DNA of 64,000 nucleotides, taken from positions 186,001 to 250,000 of the forward strand of contig NZ_CP109461.1 in NCBI RefSeq assembly GCF_036227565.1, read 5' to 3'. The stretch's first letter is position 1. Each line of letters starts with the position of its first letter. Made by a program: the position numbers and the translations under genes. The notes below the pieces were generated by a model. That model worked only from the letters and a program-made list of their open reading frames with translations. It had not been told where the DNA came from and ran no database searches. This DNA is from Streptomyces sp. NBC_01454. GTDB lineage: Bacteria > Actinomycetota > Actinomycetes > Streptomycetales > Streptomycetaceae. Shown in pieces: positions 53,162-61,414 of this stretch.

Positions 53162-54121
53162 ATGAACGATCGCGACGTCCCGGGGTCGGCACCGCTGGAC
53201 CTGAACCTGCTGCGCACCTTCCTGGCGGTGCACCGCTCCGGCTCATTCACGGCTGCCGCCCACCACCTCGGCCTCTCGCAGTCGACCGTGACCACGCAGA
53301 TCAAGGCTCTGGAGCACCGTCTCGACCGCGAGCTGTTCGAACGCCGCGCCCGCAGCGTCACCCCGTTCCCCTTCGCGGACGAGTTCGCCGCACAGCTGTC
53401 CGCCCCGCTCGACCAGCTCGCGCACGTCGCCGGCGAGACGCCCGGCCCCGTCGCGGCATCGGTGTACCTCGCGGGACCAGCAGAGTTCCTGTGCACCGTC
53501 CTGCTCGCAGTGCTGGCTCCCCTCACAGCCGACGGCGTCCGGCTGCGGGTGACCACCGGGCTGACCGCCCCGCTGCTGGACGAGCTGCGCGCCGGCCGCC
53601 ACGATCTCCTCGTCACCACCCAGCGCCCCCGCATCCGCTCCCTGCACGCCGAACCGCTCGCCGACGAGGAGTTCGTCCTGGTCGCGGCTCGCCCGTGGGC
53701 GGAGCAGCTGACGGGGCAGGAGCTGCCGAACGCCCTGCAGGAACTCCCGCTGGTCACCTACGCCGAAGACCTGCCGATCGCCCGCCGCTACTGGCGGCAC
53801 GTCTTCGGCACCCGCCTCCAGGCCCAGGCCGCGGTGACGGTCCCGGATCTGCGCGGCGTCCTCACCGCCGTCACAGCCGGCGCGGGGTGGAGCGTGCTAC
53901 CCAGCTACCTGTGTCGCGCCGAACTCGCCTCCGGCGCGCTACAGCTCCTCCACGAACCGGAGGACCCTCCCATCAAAACCGCCTACCTCGTCCAACGCCC
54001 CGGCGGCTCCACCAATCCGCACGTGGCCCTCGTACGTGACCGGCTGATGACCGCAGCCAAGACCTTCGGCCGGGCAGCTCCTCCAGACGACGGAGCCGAT
54101 AGCGCACGGTGTTGGGATTGA
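53162..54121 (+). CDS. LysR-family transcriptional regulator
   Basis: 319 aa from ATG 53162. The winged HTH is LDLNLLRTFLAVHRSGSFTAAAHHLGLSQSTVTTQIKALEHRLDRELFERRARSVTPFPFADEF. The ligand domain follows (AASVYLAGPAEFLCTVLLAVLAPLTADGVRLRVTTG...ELPLVTYAEDLPIARRYWRHVFG...VTAGAGWSVLPSYLCRAELASGAL). Divergent to the DJ-1 gene, so it is its probable regulator. The last 15 or so residues run over a PucR-type HTH relic on the other strand, so the original C-terminus may differ. An internal part is duplicated at 25199-25746. Confidence 0.9.
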   Translation: MNDRDVPGSAPLDLNLLRTFLAVHRSGSFTAAAHHLGLSQSTVTTQIKALEHRLDRELFERRARSVTPFPFADEFAAQLSAPLDQLAHVAGETPGPVAASVYLAGPAEFLCTVLLAVLAPLTADGVRLRVTTGLTAPLLDELRAGRHDLLVTTQRPRIRSLHAEPLADEEFVLVAARPWAEQLTGQELPNALQELPLVTYAEDLPIARRYWRHVFGTRLQAQAAVTVPDLRGVLTAVTAGAGWSVLPSYLCRAELASGALQLLHEPEDPPIKTAYLVQRPGGSTNPHVALVRDRLMTAAKTFGRAAPPDDGADSARCWD

Positions 54122-54140
54122 CGAAGAGGTTGAAGCCCAC
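54069..54140 (-). pseudogene. PucR/CdaR-type HTH relic
   Basis: Minus strand VGFNLFVNPNTVRYRLRRLEELPG is the C-terminal helix-turn-helix of PucR-family regulators (LFVHPNTVRYRLRRIEELTG). Nothing else of the gene remains. Confidence 0.6.
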
Positions 54141-54508
54141 GGGGGCTTGAGGTGTGTCTCTCACAGTGCCGTCGGTGATGCCCTGTTCACGATGAGGTTC
54201 CCCCGTTGATCTGGACACCTGGGCACTGGGACGTGTGAGCCCGGGGAAAGCTGCTCTTATGCGACGCCGTCGGCCAGCGGACTTCCCGTACCCGAGAGGC
54301 TCTGTGGCAGCGGGTCGGTAGCGCCACCCCCGACGCGCAGGTCTCGCGCGCCGGTGCGGTAGCCGGAGCGGGTGAGATCACCGATCAAGGGAGGGATGCA
54401 TTGCCGTGAGAAACACCGCGAAGCCCAAGTGAAGCTGTTCGGTCAAGCGATAGACGCTCCCAGGTATGCCTGCTCCTGACCACGGATTCATCTGACGGCT
54501 ACGGAATG
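54141..54508. other. No gene; trace of an IS3-type end
   Basis: At 54190-54225 the sequence GAGGTTCCCCCGTTGATCTGGACAC resembles the IS3 left ends in this window (TGAGGTGATCCCCGTGATGTGG). No transposase follows. The rest is the upstream region of gntR. Confidence 0.35.
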
Positions 54509-54517
54509 TGTATGCAC
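54509..54517. promoter_or_regulatory. Candidate GntR operator upstream of gntR
   Basis: TGTATGCAC, the complement of GTGCATACA found at 60436-60444 in the catabolic promoter region. It is 10 nt before the start codon, suitable for autorepression. Confidence 0.5.
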
Positions 54518-54527
54518 CTACGTCATA

Positions 54528-55313
54528 ATGAGTGTCATGCCTCAGCCGACAATCCGCATACCGGGCATCGAGCCGTTGAACCTGCCTGGCACCCGGCAGT
54601 CGATCGCCCCCCTGCACGCCTTCCTGCGTGAGTGCATCGTCGACGGCCGACTGCCGCCGGGCACCACGCTGTCGCAGGTAGCACTCGGTCGGCAACTGGG
54701 TGTAAGCCGCACACCGGTGCGGGAAGCGTTGCGCATGCTGCAAGAGGAGGGCCTCGTCGAGGCGGAACCCAATCAGCGGATGCGCGTGGCGGGCATCGAT
54801 CCGGCCGAGCTGGACGCCACCTACGCGCAACGCATCCTGCTGGAAACTCTGGCGCTGACCATGACCTTCGACAGGTTCGGGCCGCGACAGAGACGAGAGG
54901 CCGAAGCGCGCGTCACGGCCATGCAGGCGGCCTCGCGGGCCAAGAACACGGAAACGTGGTTCGTCGCGCACGGTGAATACCACGGTCTGCTCACAGCCGG
55001 CGCGAGTGAACCGTTGCAGCGCCAACTGCGCGCGCTCTCCGACCGGAGCGCACGCTATATCCGAATAGCGCTGAATTTCGACCCCGAGAGCTGGTCTACT
55101 TCCGGCGATATCGAGCACCCGGCGATCTTGGAAGCAGTCATCGCGAACGATCGTGATGCAGCAGTGTCGTGTCTGGCACACCATCTGGAGCGAACAGCGC
55201 TGCGTGTCATGCACGAGCACGCCCCCGACCACGATCCTGAAACGGTGACCCGGGCGATGGCATTGGTGAATGCCGGTCCCGCGCCCTGGCCAAGGGCGGA
55301 CGAAGCAGCGTGA
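54528..55313 (+). CDS. GntR-family regulator, FadR/FCD type
   Basis: 261 aa. ATG 54528 and ATG 54537 are both possible; neither has a strong ribosome-binding site. The winged HTH is PLHAFLRECIVDGRLPPGTTLSQVALGRQLGVSRTPVREALRMLQEEGLVEAEPNQRMRVAGI. The all-helical FCD effector domain has the usual Asp/His metal residues (FVAHGEYHGLLTAGASEPLQRQLRALSDRSARYIR; AILEAVIANDRDAAVSCLAHHLERT). FCD proteins sense carboxylic acids. It lies beside the meta-cleavage operons and shares a motif with them, so it is probably their repressor. Confidence 0.88.
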   Translation: MSVMPQPTIRIPGIEPLNLPGTRQSIAPLHAFLRECIVDGRLPPGTTLSQVALGRQLGVSRTPVREALRMLQEEGLVEAEPNQRMRVAGIDPAELDATYAQRILLETLALTMTFDRFGPRQRREAEARVTAMQAASRAKNTETWFVAHGEYHGLLTAGASEPLQRQLRALSDRSARYIRIALNFDPESWSTSGDIEHPAILEAVIANDRDAAVSCLAHHLERTALRVMHEHAPDHDPETVTRAMALVNAGPAPWPRADEAA

Positions 55314-55576
55314 AGGCCGTGTCCCCGTCACCGGCGAACGCCTGGTACGGTCCGGCTCGTTGCCGGTCTCAAGCCCGAGGCCGCTTCAGGCGCGCCGGTC
55401 GGCTTGTGTCCCCACCGCTGCGTCGCGGACCAGTTGACGAGCCCGCAGCCACAACCAGAACGCGCGGGGGAGCCGAGCTGACGAACGACCGGTTCACGCC
55501 CGTGTCCAGAAGGCAGGGCGAGCTGAGCTGAACCGCAGGGAATGAGCCGGGCGGAAGAAAGCGCTCATCGATTTCC
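55314..55576. other. Intergenic, no gene seen
   Basis: Between the convergent gntR and dioxygenase genes. Open frames show no family resemblance. Confidence 0.4.
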
Positions 55577-55627
55577 CCGTAAGGGTGCTGGGGCCGGTCC
55601 ATTGGGCCGGCCCCAGCACCCTTACGG
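55577..55627. terminator. Very strong hairpin between gntR and the dioxygenase gene
   Basis: 21-bp perfect arms (CCGTAAGGGTGCTGGGGCCGG and complement) with a 9-nt loop. It can end transcription from both sides. Confidence 0.85.
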
Positions 55628-55650
55628 CTGTTTCTACCGTTCTGCGCGTG

Positions 55651-56556
55651 TCACTCCGGCTTCGGCTCGAAGTTCTGCATGAACTCCTCCGGCATCAGTG
55701 GACACCACACCGCAGGGGGGACGTCCCAGTCCTGCCCCTTCCAGTTCTCGGTGATCTGGTCGATGTCGGAGAAGTACTCGATCCAGCTGCCCCACGGGTC
55801 CCGTACGTAGTGGAACAGGTTGGAGCCCAGGGTGTGTCGGCCCAGGCCCCAGCCGACAGTGTGTCCTTTGTCCGCCATGATCTGCGCACCCATCGCCAGT
55901 TCGTCGAGGTTGTTGACCTCCCAGCTGGAGTGGTGCAACCCCGGGTGGCTGCTCTGGACGAACCCGAAGACGTGGTGGTCGCCGGGGCCCGAGTTCATGA
56001 ACACGGCCTTGCCGGTGATCCGGTCCGACAGCCTCAGACCGAGGGTGCGCTCGTAGAAGTCCTGCGAGCGGTTCACATCGGAGGAGAAGATGAGCATGTG
56101 CCCCAGTCGGCGCGGGCGCGGTGCGGCATTCGCGGTCGGCCAGTGGGCCTCGTCCACCCGTTGGTAGTCGCCGGCCATGTTCTGTTTGAAGGGTTCCGCG
56201 GCGCGTGGCAACGCCAGTTCCTGCTCGCGTACGTTGATCGCGTTTCCGTCCGGGTCGCGGAACCACAAGCCGCCCTCAAGGCCGCCTGTCGGTGCGTCCT
56301 GTAGGGCGATGCCGAGGGATTCGAGGTGACGCTGCAGCTGGGGCAGCGAGCCGTGCGGCGCCGCGAAGGCGACATGGTGCAGACGCTTGTCGTGTCCCTC
56401 GACGAGCAGGGTCTGGTCCTGACCGCGCCCGTCGCAGCGGACGACCAGTTGGTTGTCGCGCTCGTCCACGGCCAGGCCGAAGTCGGAGTAGAAGTCCCTG
56501 CCCTGGGCCAAGTCGGGCAGTTGGAGGCCGTAATGCAGAAGGCCACTGACGTGCAT
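55651..56556 (-). CDS. Extradiol ring-cleavage dioxygenase (VOC type I)
   Basis: 301 aa from ATG 56556 (MHVSGLLHYGLQLPDLAQG), chosen for the GAGGGA 7 nt upstream; an in-frame ATG lies 5 codons earlier. Two vicinal-oxygen-chelate modules are present. The Fe(II) ligands fit His 153 (LGHMLIFSSDV), His 209 (GLHHSSWEVNN) and Glu 260 (WGSWIEYFSDID). It splits a catechol-type ring next to the hydroxyls with O2 (meta-cleavage). The substrate is unknown; large two-module enzymes of this kind act on catechol, dihydroxybiphenyl and steroid catechols. It is the last gene of the leftward operon. Confidence 0.88.
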   Translation of the reverse strand: MHVSGLLHYGLQLPDLAQGRDFYSDFGLAVDERDNQLVVRCDGRGQDQTLLVEGHDKRLHHVAFAAPHGSLPQLQRHLESLGIALQDAPTGGLEGGLWFRDPDGNAINVREQELALPRAAEPFKQNMAGDYQRVDEAHWPTANAAPRPRRLGHMLIFSSDVNRSQDFYERTLGLRLSDRITGKAVFMNSGPGDHHVFGFVQSSHPGLHHSSWEVNNLDELAMGAQIMADKGHTVGWGLGRHTLGSNLFHYVRDPWGSWIEYFSDIDQITENWKGQDWDVPPAVWCPLMPEEFMQNFEPKPE

Positions 56557-56571
56557 GGTGCGTTCCCTCAT

Positions 56572-56757
56572 CAGTCAGTCCGCCCCGGGGTGAGGGGCGG
56601 ACGGTTTGGTCACTTGCCGGTCGCAGCGGCGCCGGACACAAAGCCATAGACCGTCTGGTCGTCGTAGGCGTGCCCGGAGCCTGCGGAGCGGGGGAGGGGG
56701 CGGCTGCCCGCTTCCCCGCTCCGCTCCGAGGTGGGGGCCGGAGTCGGTCCGGCGTAC
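56572..56757. other. Gap with a possible lost C-terminus
   Basis: Minus-strand frame ending at 56610 (GHAYDDQTVYGFVSGAAATGK) looks like real coding tail but has no start of its own. It may be the original end of the NTF2-like gene or of a deleted gene. Confidence 0.3.
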
Positions 56758-57456
56758 TCAGCTCCGTGAGAAGCACTCGAATATGGTGTTGAGGGGTCGC
56801 TGCCTCCTTGGCCTCGTGCCGTGGCGCCGGACGGTCGCCGGACCGGTGGCGTTGCCCCGACGGCTTTGTCGGGCCCGCTGCGTCCGGCCCGGCTTCCTCG
56901 CGGTCGGCGCCGATCGTGCCGGCGCGCGAGCACAGCGCTCCCACTCTGTCGTCGGCCAGCCGGCCGGAAGCAGTGCCAGCGCCTGCTCTACCGATGGTGA
57001 CGACGGCCGTGCGCCCGGCGAGCTGACCGGTAACTCTTGCAGGTCCTCGGCTGGAGCTATGACCGACTCGGTGTCGAGGGTCGCGAACAGGACGGCGGCG
57101 TCAATGTGGATCCGCAGCGAGGTGATGAGGCCGGCGGAGGTGCGTTCGATGACCGTGACGCACGGGAGAAGCACCTCGGCGCCGCCTCGAGTGAAATAGC
57201 GGACACGGGCTTCGAGTACGAGGGTGGTCGGGTCGAGCTGCCAGCGGTTGCGCCACTCGTGTTCCATCTTGGTGAGCGCCGCGCGCAGGTTTTCCAGCAC
57301 TTCGCGCACGGCGGGATGGCCGATGGCAGGCGGGGTGCCGCCGAAGACGATCTCTCCGTCGGGGGCAAACCGGTCGAGGACGCGCTGCGTGTCCTGGGCG
57401 TCGACGTCGGCGTAGAAGGAGTCGATCCAGCTGATCGTGTCGGAGTCGTCAGACAT
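56758..57456 (-). CDS. NTF2-like / SnoaL-type protein with odd C-terminal extension
   Basis: 232 aa from ATG 57456. Residues 1-135 or so form a cystatin-like alpha+beta barrel: DTISWIDSFYADVDAQDTQRVLDRFAPDGEIVFGGTPPAIGHPAVREVLENLRAALTKMEHEWRNRWQLDPTTLVLEARVRYFTRGGAEVLLPCVTVIERTSAGLITSLRIHIDAAVL. Proteins of this fold are isomerases, dehydratases or small-molecule binding proteins. The remaining 95 residues are Arg/Pro-rich and look like out-of-frame sequence, so a frameshift near the end is likely. Function within the pathway unknown. Confidence 0.75.
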   Translation of the reverse strand: MSDDSDTISWIDSFYADVDAQDTQRVLDRFAPDGEIVFGGTPPAIGHPAVREVLENLRAALTKMEHEWRNRWQLDPTTLVLEARVRYFTRGGAEVLLPCVTVIERTSAGLITSLRIHIDAAVLFATLDTESVIAPAEDLQELPVSSPGARPSSPSVEQALALLPAGWPTTEWERCARAPARSAPTARKPGRTQRARQSRRGNATGPATVRRHGTRPRRQRPLNTIFECFSRS

Positions 57457-57485
57457 CTTTGTCGCTCCGTCCGGGCTGTTGGGTG

Positions 57486-57947
57486 TCAGGCCGCGTCGGC
57501 GGTCGCGAGTCGACGCACTGCGTCTCTGGTGGCGGTCACGGCCCGGGCGTAGTCGTCGGTCATGGTCTTGGCGAACGCCTCCTCCGCCTCGGAGCTGCCG
57601 GGGACTCCCACGAGGGCCAGGGCGAAGCTGAAGCGCAACTGCATGTCGTCGCCGTCGCACTCGATCTCGTTGGAAAGGGTCCCGAGGACCGGCCCCGACA
57701 GGCGGGTGAACACCACCCGGTGGGGCTCGTCGAGCGTGATGCGCTCTCGGAATGCGTCGCCCCGGATGCGGATGTCGCGGTCGAAGCTGCCGTCCTCGTG
57801 CCTGGCAACCACGGTGCAGTCGCTCATCACGGCAACGAACGGGAGGGCATTGTTGGCCTTTCGGACCAAGCCATCCCACACCGCCGCACGGCTGAGGCGG
57901 GGGGCTCCCGGCTCGTTGACGGGCACTGTATGGCTTACGAAGATCAT
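57486..57947 (-). CDS. SRPBCC-family protein (AtaL-like, DUF1857 type)
   Basis: 153 aa from ATG 57947. MIFVSHTVPVNEPGAPRLSRAAVWDGLVRKANNALPFVAVMSDCTVVARHEDGSFDRDIRIRGDAFRERITLDEPHRVVFTRLSGPVLGTLSNEIECDGDDMQLRFSFALAL fits the Bet v1-like helix-grip fold, related to the AtaL-like group. Such proteins bind hydrophobic ligands or act as cyclases. It lies 29 nt before the NTF2-like gene in the same operon. Its presence with NTF2-like and OYE proteins hints at an unusual substrate. Confidence 0.8.
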   Translation of the reverse strand: MIFVSHTVPVNEPGAPRLSRAAVWDGLVRKANNALPFVAVMSDCTVVARHEDGSFDRDIRIRGDAFRERITLDEPHRVVFTRLSGPVLGTLSNEIECDGDDMQLRFSFALALVGVPGSSEAEEAFAKTMTDDYARAVTATRDAVRRLATADAA

Positions 57948-58010
57948 CAGACCTCCTCTTTCAGCCGGCGGCGTTGCCGGCTCTGAGAGAACGAAAGTGC
58001 AAAGGCGCCG

Positions 58011-58208
58011 TTATGACGCTCGCGCGGGCGGACAACGCTGCCGGACAGTGGGTGCAGTCGGGCCGTGCCACGTGTCTTTCGGCGAGGACCGGAGGCAGTG
58101 ATGCAGGGAGCCGGTGCGCGTGTGGATGACGCCTGGTTCGCCGGAGGTGCCGAAGAGTTCTTTTGCTGATCGGGCGGCATCGTCGATGTCCTCGGCCGAG
58201 GTCGTCAT
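58011..58208 (-). CDS. Small ORF coupled to the OYE gene
   Basis: 65 codons from ATG 58208, which overlaps the stop of the preceding gene as ATGA, a sign of translational coupling. MTTSAEDIDDAARSAKELFGTSGEPGVIHTRTGSLHHCLRSSPKDTWHGPTAPT has no known relative I can name. It may be a genuine small protein or the start of a gene truncated by deletion. Confidence 0.45.
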   Translation of the reverse strand: MTTSAEDIDDAARSAKELFGTSGEPGVIHTRTGSLHHCLRSSPKDTWHGPTAPTVRQRCPPARAS

Positions 58209-59401
58209 GCGGGGGGCCCTTCGTCGTAGCCGAAGAAGCCTCGCGTTTGAGCGGTCTCGGGCCAGTGGTTGCAGAGGGCTCCGGTCAGCTGTGTCTGCAG
58301 GCACAGGGGCGGGTTGCAGGGACAGGTGCGTCGGGCCTCGGGGGTCCCGGCCTGCACTCTTGTCGGCCAGTCGGGGTCGACGAAGAGGGGGCGGGCCAGG
58401 CCCACAGCCGATCCCTGGTGCGTTTGGAGGGCGCGCACTGCCTCACGGGGGTCGCCGAGACCGCCGTTGGCGACGACCGGGATCCTCACCGCACGCTGCA
58501 GAGCGGCCGAGTCATCGAGCGAGAAGCCCGGCTTGGCCAGCATGCCCGCGTTGTGAGGCATGCGCATGGTCTCGAACGTGGCGGGAATGGCGAAGAGGAA
58601 TGCTGCGCCTTCGCTCTCCAGCAGCGGAGCCAGCCGCTCGGCGTCGTCGAGGCTCCATCCACCCTCGACCCGCTCGTCGCTGAGCAGATGCACTCCGACA
58701 ACGAAGTCCGGGCCGGTGTTGGCGACGATACGGCGTACGACCTCGAGCAGAAACCGCGTTCGGCCGACGAAGTCGCCGCCCCATTCGTCGGTGCGCTGAT
58801 TGGTACGCGGAGACAGGAACCCGGAGATGAGGAAGCCCTGTGCGGCGTGTACGTCCACGCCGTCGAACCCGGCACGCTCGCACAGTTGCGCGGCACGCAC
58901 GAACTCCTCAATGGATTCTTCGATCTCCTCAGGCGTGATTTCCTGCGGTGTGACGACCCGGCCCCGGGTCAGTTCGAAGGGGATCGCGGAGGGAGCGAGC
59001 CGGCGGCGGCTCTCGTACTCCTCCCAGGGCCCGGCGTACCGGCCGGCATGGACGATCTGGACGATCGAGAGGGCGCCGTGGCGACGGATCTCGGCAGCCA
59101 ACTGCTGCAGTCCGGGCAACTGGTCCTCGTCGCTCACCAACGTCTGCAGCGGCATCTGGCGGCCTGCGCTGCTGATCGCGAAGTTCTCTGTGACCACGAC
59201 TCCGGTGCCGCCCTGCGCGCGGCGGGCGTAGTGCTGGATTTCCCTTTCGGTCACCGTGCCGTCGGGGTTGGCGTATCCGACGGACATGGGGGCCTGGAAG
59301 ATCCGGTTGCGGGCGGTGCGCCTGCCCAGGCTCAGTGGTGTGAACAGCGGCGCGAAGTCCGCTGCGACGTCGGCTGAGCTCGTGCTCATGGTGGAGGTCA
59401 T
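58205..59401 (-). CDS. NADH:flavin oxidoreductase, Old Yellow Enzyme family
   Basis: 398 aa from ATG 59401 (MTSTMSTSSADVAADFAPLFTPLSLGRRTARNRIFQAPMS), with GGAGCTGGG just upstream. The FMN-binding TIM barrel is complete: HYARRAQGGTGVVVTENFAIS, LSIVQIVHAGRYAG, FDGVDVHAAQGFLISGFLSPRTNQRTDEWGGDFVGRTRFLLEVVRRI and IPVVANGGLGDPREAVRALQTHQGSAVGLARPLFVDPDWP. A Cys-rich tail (TCPCNPPLCLQTQLTGALC) recalls the iron-sulfur region of the larger OYE class but is not the standard spacing. It would reduce an activated C=C or dienoyl bond of a substrate. Confidence 0.87.
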   Translation of the reverse strand: MTSTMSTSSADVAADFAPLFTPLSLGRRTARNRIFQAPMSVGYANPDGTVTEREIQHYARRAQGGTGVVVTENFAISSAGRQMPLQTLVSDEDQLPGLQQLAAEIRRHGALSIVQIVHAGRYAGPWEEYESRRRLAPSAIPFELTRGRVVTPQEITPEEIEESIEEFVRAAQLCERAGFDGVDVHAAQGFLISGFLSPRTNQRTDEWGGDFVGRTRFLLEVVRRIVANTGPDFVVGVHLLSDERVEGGWSLDDAERLAPLLESEGAAFLFAIPATFETMRMPHNAGMLAKPGFSLDDSAALQRAVRIPVVANGGLGDPREAVRALQTHQGSAVGLARPLFVDPDWPTRVQAGTPEARRTCPCNPPLCLQTQLTGALCNHWPETAQTRGFFGYDEGPPA

Positions 59402-59417
59402 CCCAGCTCCAGGTCTC

Positions 59418-60347
59418 TCAGGCCGCCTGCGGGGCGGGTGGCTCCTCGGCATGCCCTACGTGGTTGCGCAGGGAGCCCAGTGGTTCGATGTCGATGTGCA
59501 GCTCGTCGCCGGGACTCAGCGAGAGACCCTTCGCGACGCCGACCCCGGCGGGGGTGCCGGTGGCGAGCACGTCTCCGGGCTCGAGGGTCATCAGGGAGCT
59601 GGCCGCCGCGATGAGCCGTGCCACGCTGAAGATCATGTCCCTGGTGTTGCCGTCCTGTTCCAGCACGCCGTTGCGCCACAGGCGTATCGGCAGCGACTGC
59701 GGGTCGGGTACGAACCAGGAGGGCGTCACCCCGGGGCCGATCGGGCTGAAGGTGTCCTGTCCCTTGGACCCCAGCCAGTCGTAGGCGAAGGGTGGAGCCA
59801 GGGGGTTTTCCCGGGCGTGGAGGCCGCGTGCCGAGATGTCGTTGACGATCGTGTAACCCGCGACCGCCTCCAGGGCCCGCTCCACCTGCACACGATGGGT
59901 ACGCCGCCCGATAACGACGCCCAGCTCGGCCTCCCAGTCCACCCGGGCACCCGGGCCGTCCGGAATCTCGATCAGGTCGTCGGGTCCGACGATCGTGGTC
60001 GGTGGCAGCAGGAAGAAGTACGGCTCCATGCCGGGCGGCACCTCGTCGACGCCCATCTCCCGGAGATGGTCGCTGTAGTTCGCGCCCGCGCAGACGAGTT
60101 TGGTGGGGGAGGGGATCGGCGTCAGGAGCCGCACCCCGTCCAGGAGCTTCCCCTGCGAGGGCTGCCAGTCGCGCAGCACCGGTTCCAGCTCCGCCCAGTC
60201 ACGTAGCGCTGCTCCCACGTCCGGGTAGCGCGCCAGGACCGGGTTGTGCCACACGCCCCCCTCGGTATCGGCGACCGCGACGAACGACTCGCCTGGTTCT
60301 GGGCTGCGGTCCCCAGGACTGCAGGTGACCAGACTCCACACGGGCAT
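59418..60347 (-). CDS. Fumarylacetoacetate hydrolase-family protein
   Basis: 309 aa, first gene of the leftward operon. The core has KLVCAGANYSDHLREMG, VDWEAELGVVIGRRTHRV (metal-binding Glu residues), VAGYTIVNDISARGLHARE (Asp) and LEPGDVLATGTPAGVGVAKG. FAH-family enzymes cleave or isomerise 2-oxo-dicarboxylates; in meta-cleavage routes they act as HpaG-type isomerase/decarboxylases or acylpyruvases. It starts 270 nt from the divergent hydratase gene. Confidence 0.88.
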   Translation of the reverse strand: MPVWSLVTCSPGDRSPEPGESFVAVADTEGGVWHNPVLARYPDVGAALRDWAELEPVLRDWQPSQGKLLDGVRLLTPIPSPTKLVCAGANYSDHLREMGVDEVPPGMEPYFFLLPPTTIVGPDDLIEIPDGPGARVDWEAELGVVIGRRTHRVQVERALEAVAGYTIVNDISARGLHARENPLAPPFAYDWLGSKGQDTFSPIGPGVTPSWFVPDPQSLPIRLWRNGVLEQDGNTRDMIFSVARLIAAASSLMTLEPGDVLATGTPAGVGVAKGLSLSPGDELHIDIEPLGSLRNHVGHAEEPPAPQAA

Positions 60348-60435
60348 GTGAACTCCCGAAGCTCGAAATAGTTGGCTGCCCTATCATTTGGAGGCTCCAC
60401 GATAAAAGCGCCCCTGATCGGCCATGACCCCCAGA

Positions 60436-60504
60436 GTGCATACAGTTTCGCGGAGAGTCAATAGGTCGACCAAGGGTTGACTTCGACCCACGAAAGTGCA
60501 CACA
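60436..60504. promoter_or_regulatory. Two copies of the candidate GntR operator in the divergent promoter
   Basis: AGTGCATACAGTTTCGCG (60435 on) and AGTGCACACAGTTTGCGC (60495 on) are nearly the same and 60 bp apart. The core GTGCATACA also occurs as its complement just before gntR at 54509-54517. Confidence 0.6.
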
Positions 60505-60569
60505 GTTTGCGCAGTGGATGGCCGGGCCGGTCCGGCGTGCACATCAACTGATCCGATCGGAGAGCGCCA

Positions 60570-60623
60570 ATGACGGACCTGATCGCCCACCCGGCGGAGC
60601 AGGACGAGGGGGTGCCGGCATGA
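60570..60623 (+). CDS. 17-codon leader ORF before the hydratase gene
   Basis: [17 protein letters not shown], whose TGA overlaps the ATG of the hydratase gene (ATGA). GGAGAG lies 6 nt before its start. It may be translated to couple the operon, or may be the remnant of a lost gene. Confidence 0.4.
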   Translation: MTDLIAHPAEQDEGVPA

Positions 60624-61414
60624 CCGACGTGGCTCTGGCCGAGGTGGCGGAGACCCTGTTCGCCGCCTATGACACTCGGGTCCCTGTCGAACCGCCGGCG
60701 GCCAAGTACCAGGGCCTCACCCTGGCCGACGCCTACGAAATCCAGCTGCTGCAGATCCGCCGCAGGCTGGAGGCCGGCGCCCGGATCAAGGGGCACAAGG
60801 TCGGCCTGTCCTCACCCGCCATGCAGCGCCAGCTGGGTGTGGATCAGCCCGACTACGGCCACCTGCTCGACGACATGTTCTGGCTGGAGAACGCGCCCGT
60901 ACCGGCGTCACGGTTCCTGCAGCCGCGCGTGGAGCCGGAGATTGCGTTCGTACTCAAACGACCACTGGCCGGCCCGGGCGTCACCGTGGCCGAGGCCGCC
61001 GCGGCAGTCGACTTCGTCCTGCCTGCGCTGGAACTCATCGACTCACGCATCCGCGACTGGCAGATCGGGATCATCGACACTATCGCCGACAACGCTTCGT
61101 CCGGCGGAGTCGTCCTGGGCAGCTCCCCCTCCCCGCTCGCCGACGTGGACCTGCGGCTCGCGGGATGCACCTTGCACCGCAACGCTGAACTCGTGGGGAC
61201 CGGCGCGAGTGGCGCGGTGCTCGGGTCCCCCCTGACCTCGCTGGTGTGGCTGGCCAACACTGTCGGCGCCCGCGGCGTGGTGCTGGAGGCGGGACACGTA
61301 GTACTGCCCGGCTCCATCACCGCGTCCGTGCCCGTCGCCGCAGGTGACACCGTCACCGCAGCCTTCGCCGGGCTCGGCAGCGTCACAGCGCGTTTCACCG
61401 AGGAGACCACATGA
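60620..61414 (+). CDS. 2-keto-4-pentenoate hydratase (MhpD/XylJ type)
   Basis: 264 aa from ATG 60620 (GAGGGGG upstream). The family core is seen: [101 protein letters not shown], and [16 protein letters not shown]. Glu residues in VEPEIAF and Asp in LIDSR bind the metal. It adds water to 2-hydroxypenta-2,4-dienoate to give 4-hydroxy-2-oxovalerate. Its stop overlaps the next gene's start. Confidence 0.93.
   Translation: MTDVALAEVAETLFAAYDTRVPVEPPAAKYQGLTLADAYEIQLLQIRRRLEAGARIKGHKVGLSSPAMQRQLGVDQPDYGHLLDDMFWLENAPVPASRFLQPRVEPEIAFVLKRPLAGPGVTVAEAAAAVDFVLPALELIDSRIRDWQIGIIDTIADNASSGGVVLGSSPSPLADVDLRLAGCTLHRNAELVGTGASGAVLGSPLTSLVWLANTVGARGVVLEAGHVVLPGSITASVPVAAGDTVTAAFAGLGSVTARFTEETT

Noticed and set aside
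52245..53246. A 333-codon minus-strand frame over the DJ-1 gene
   Set aside because: Arg-rich shadow in another frame of the DJ-1 gene.
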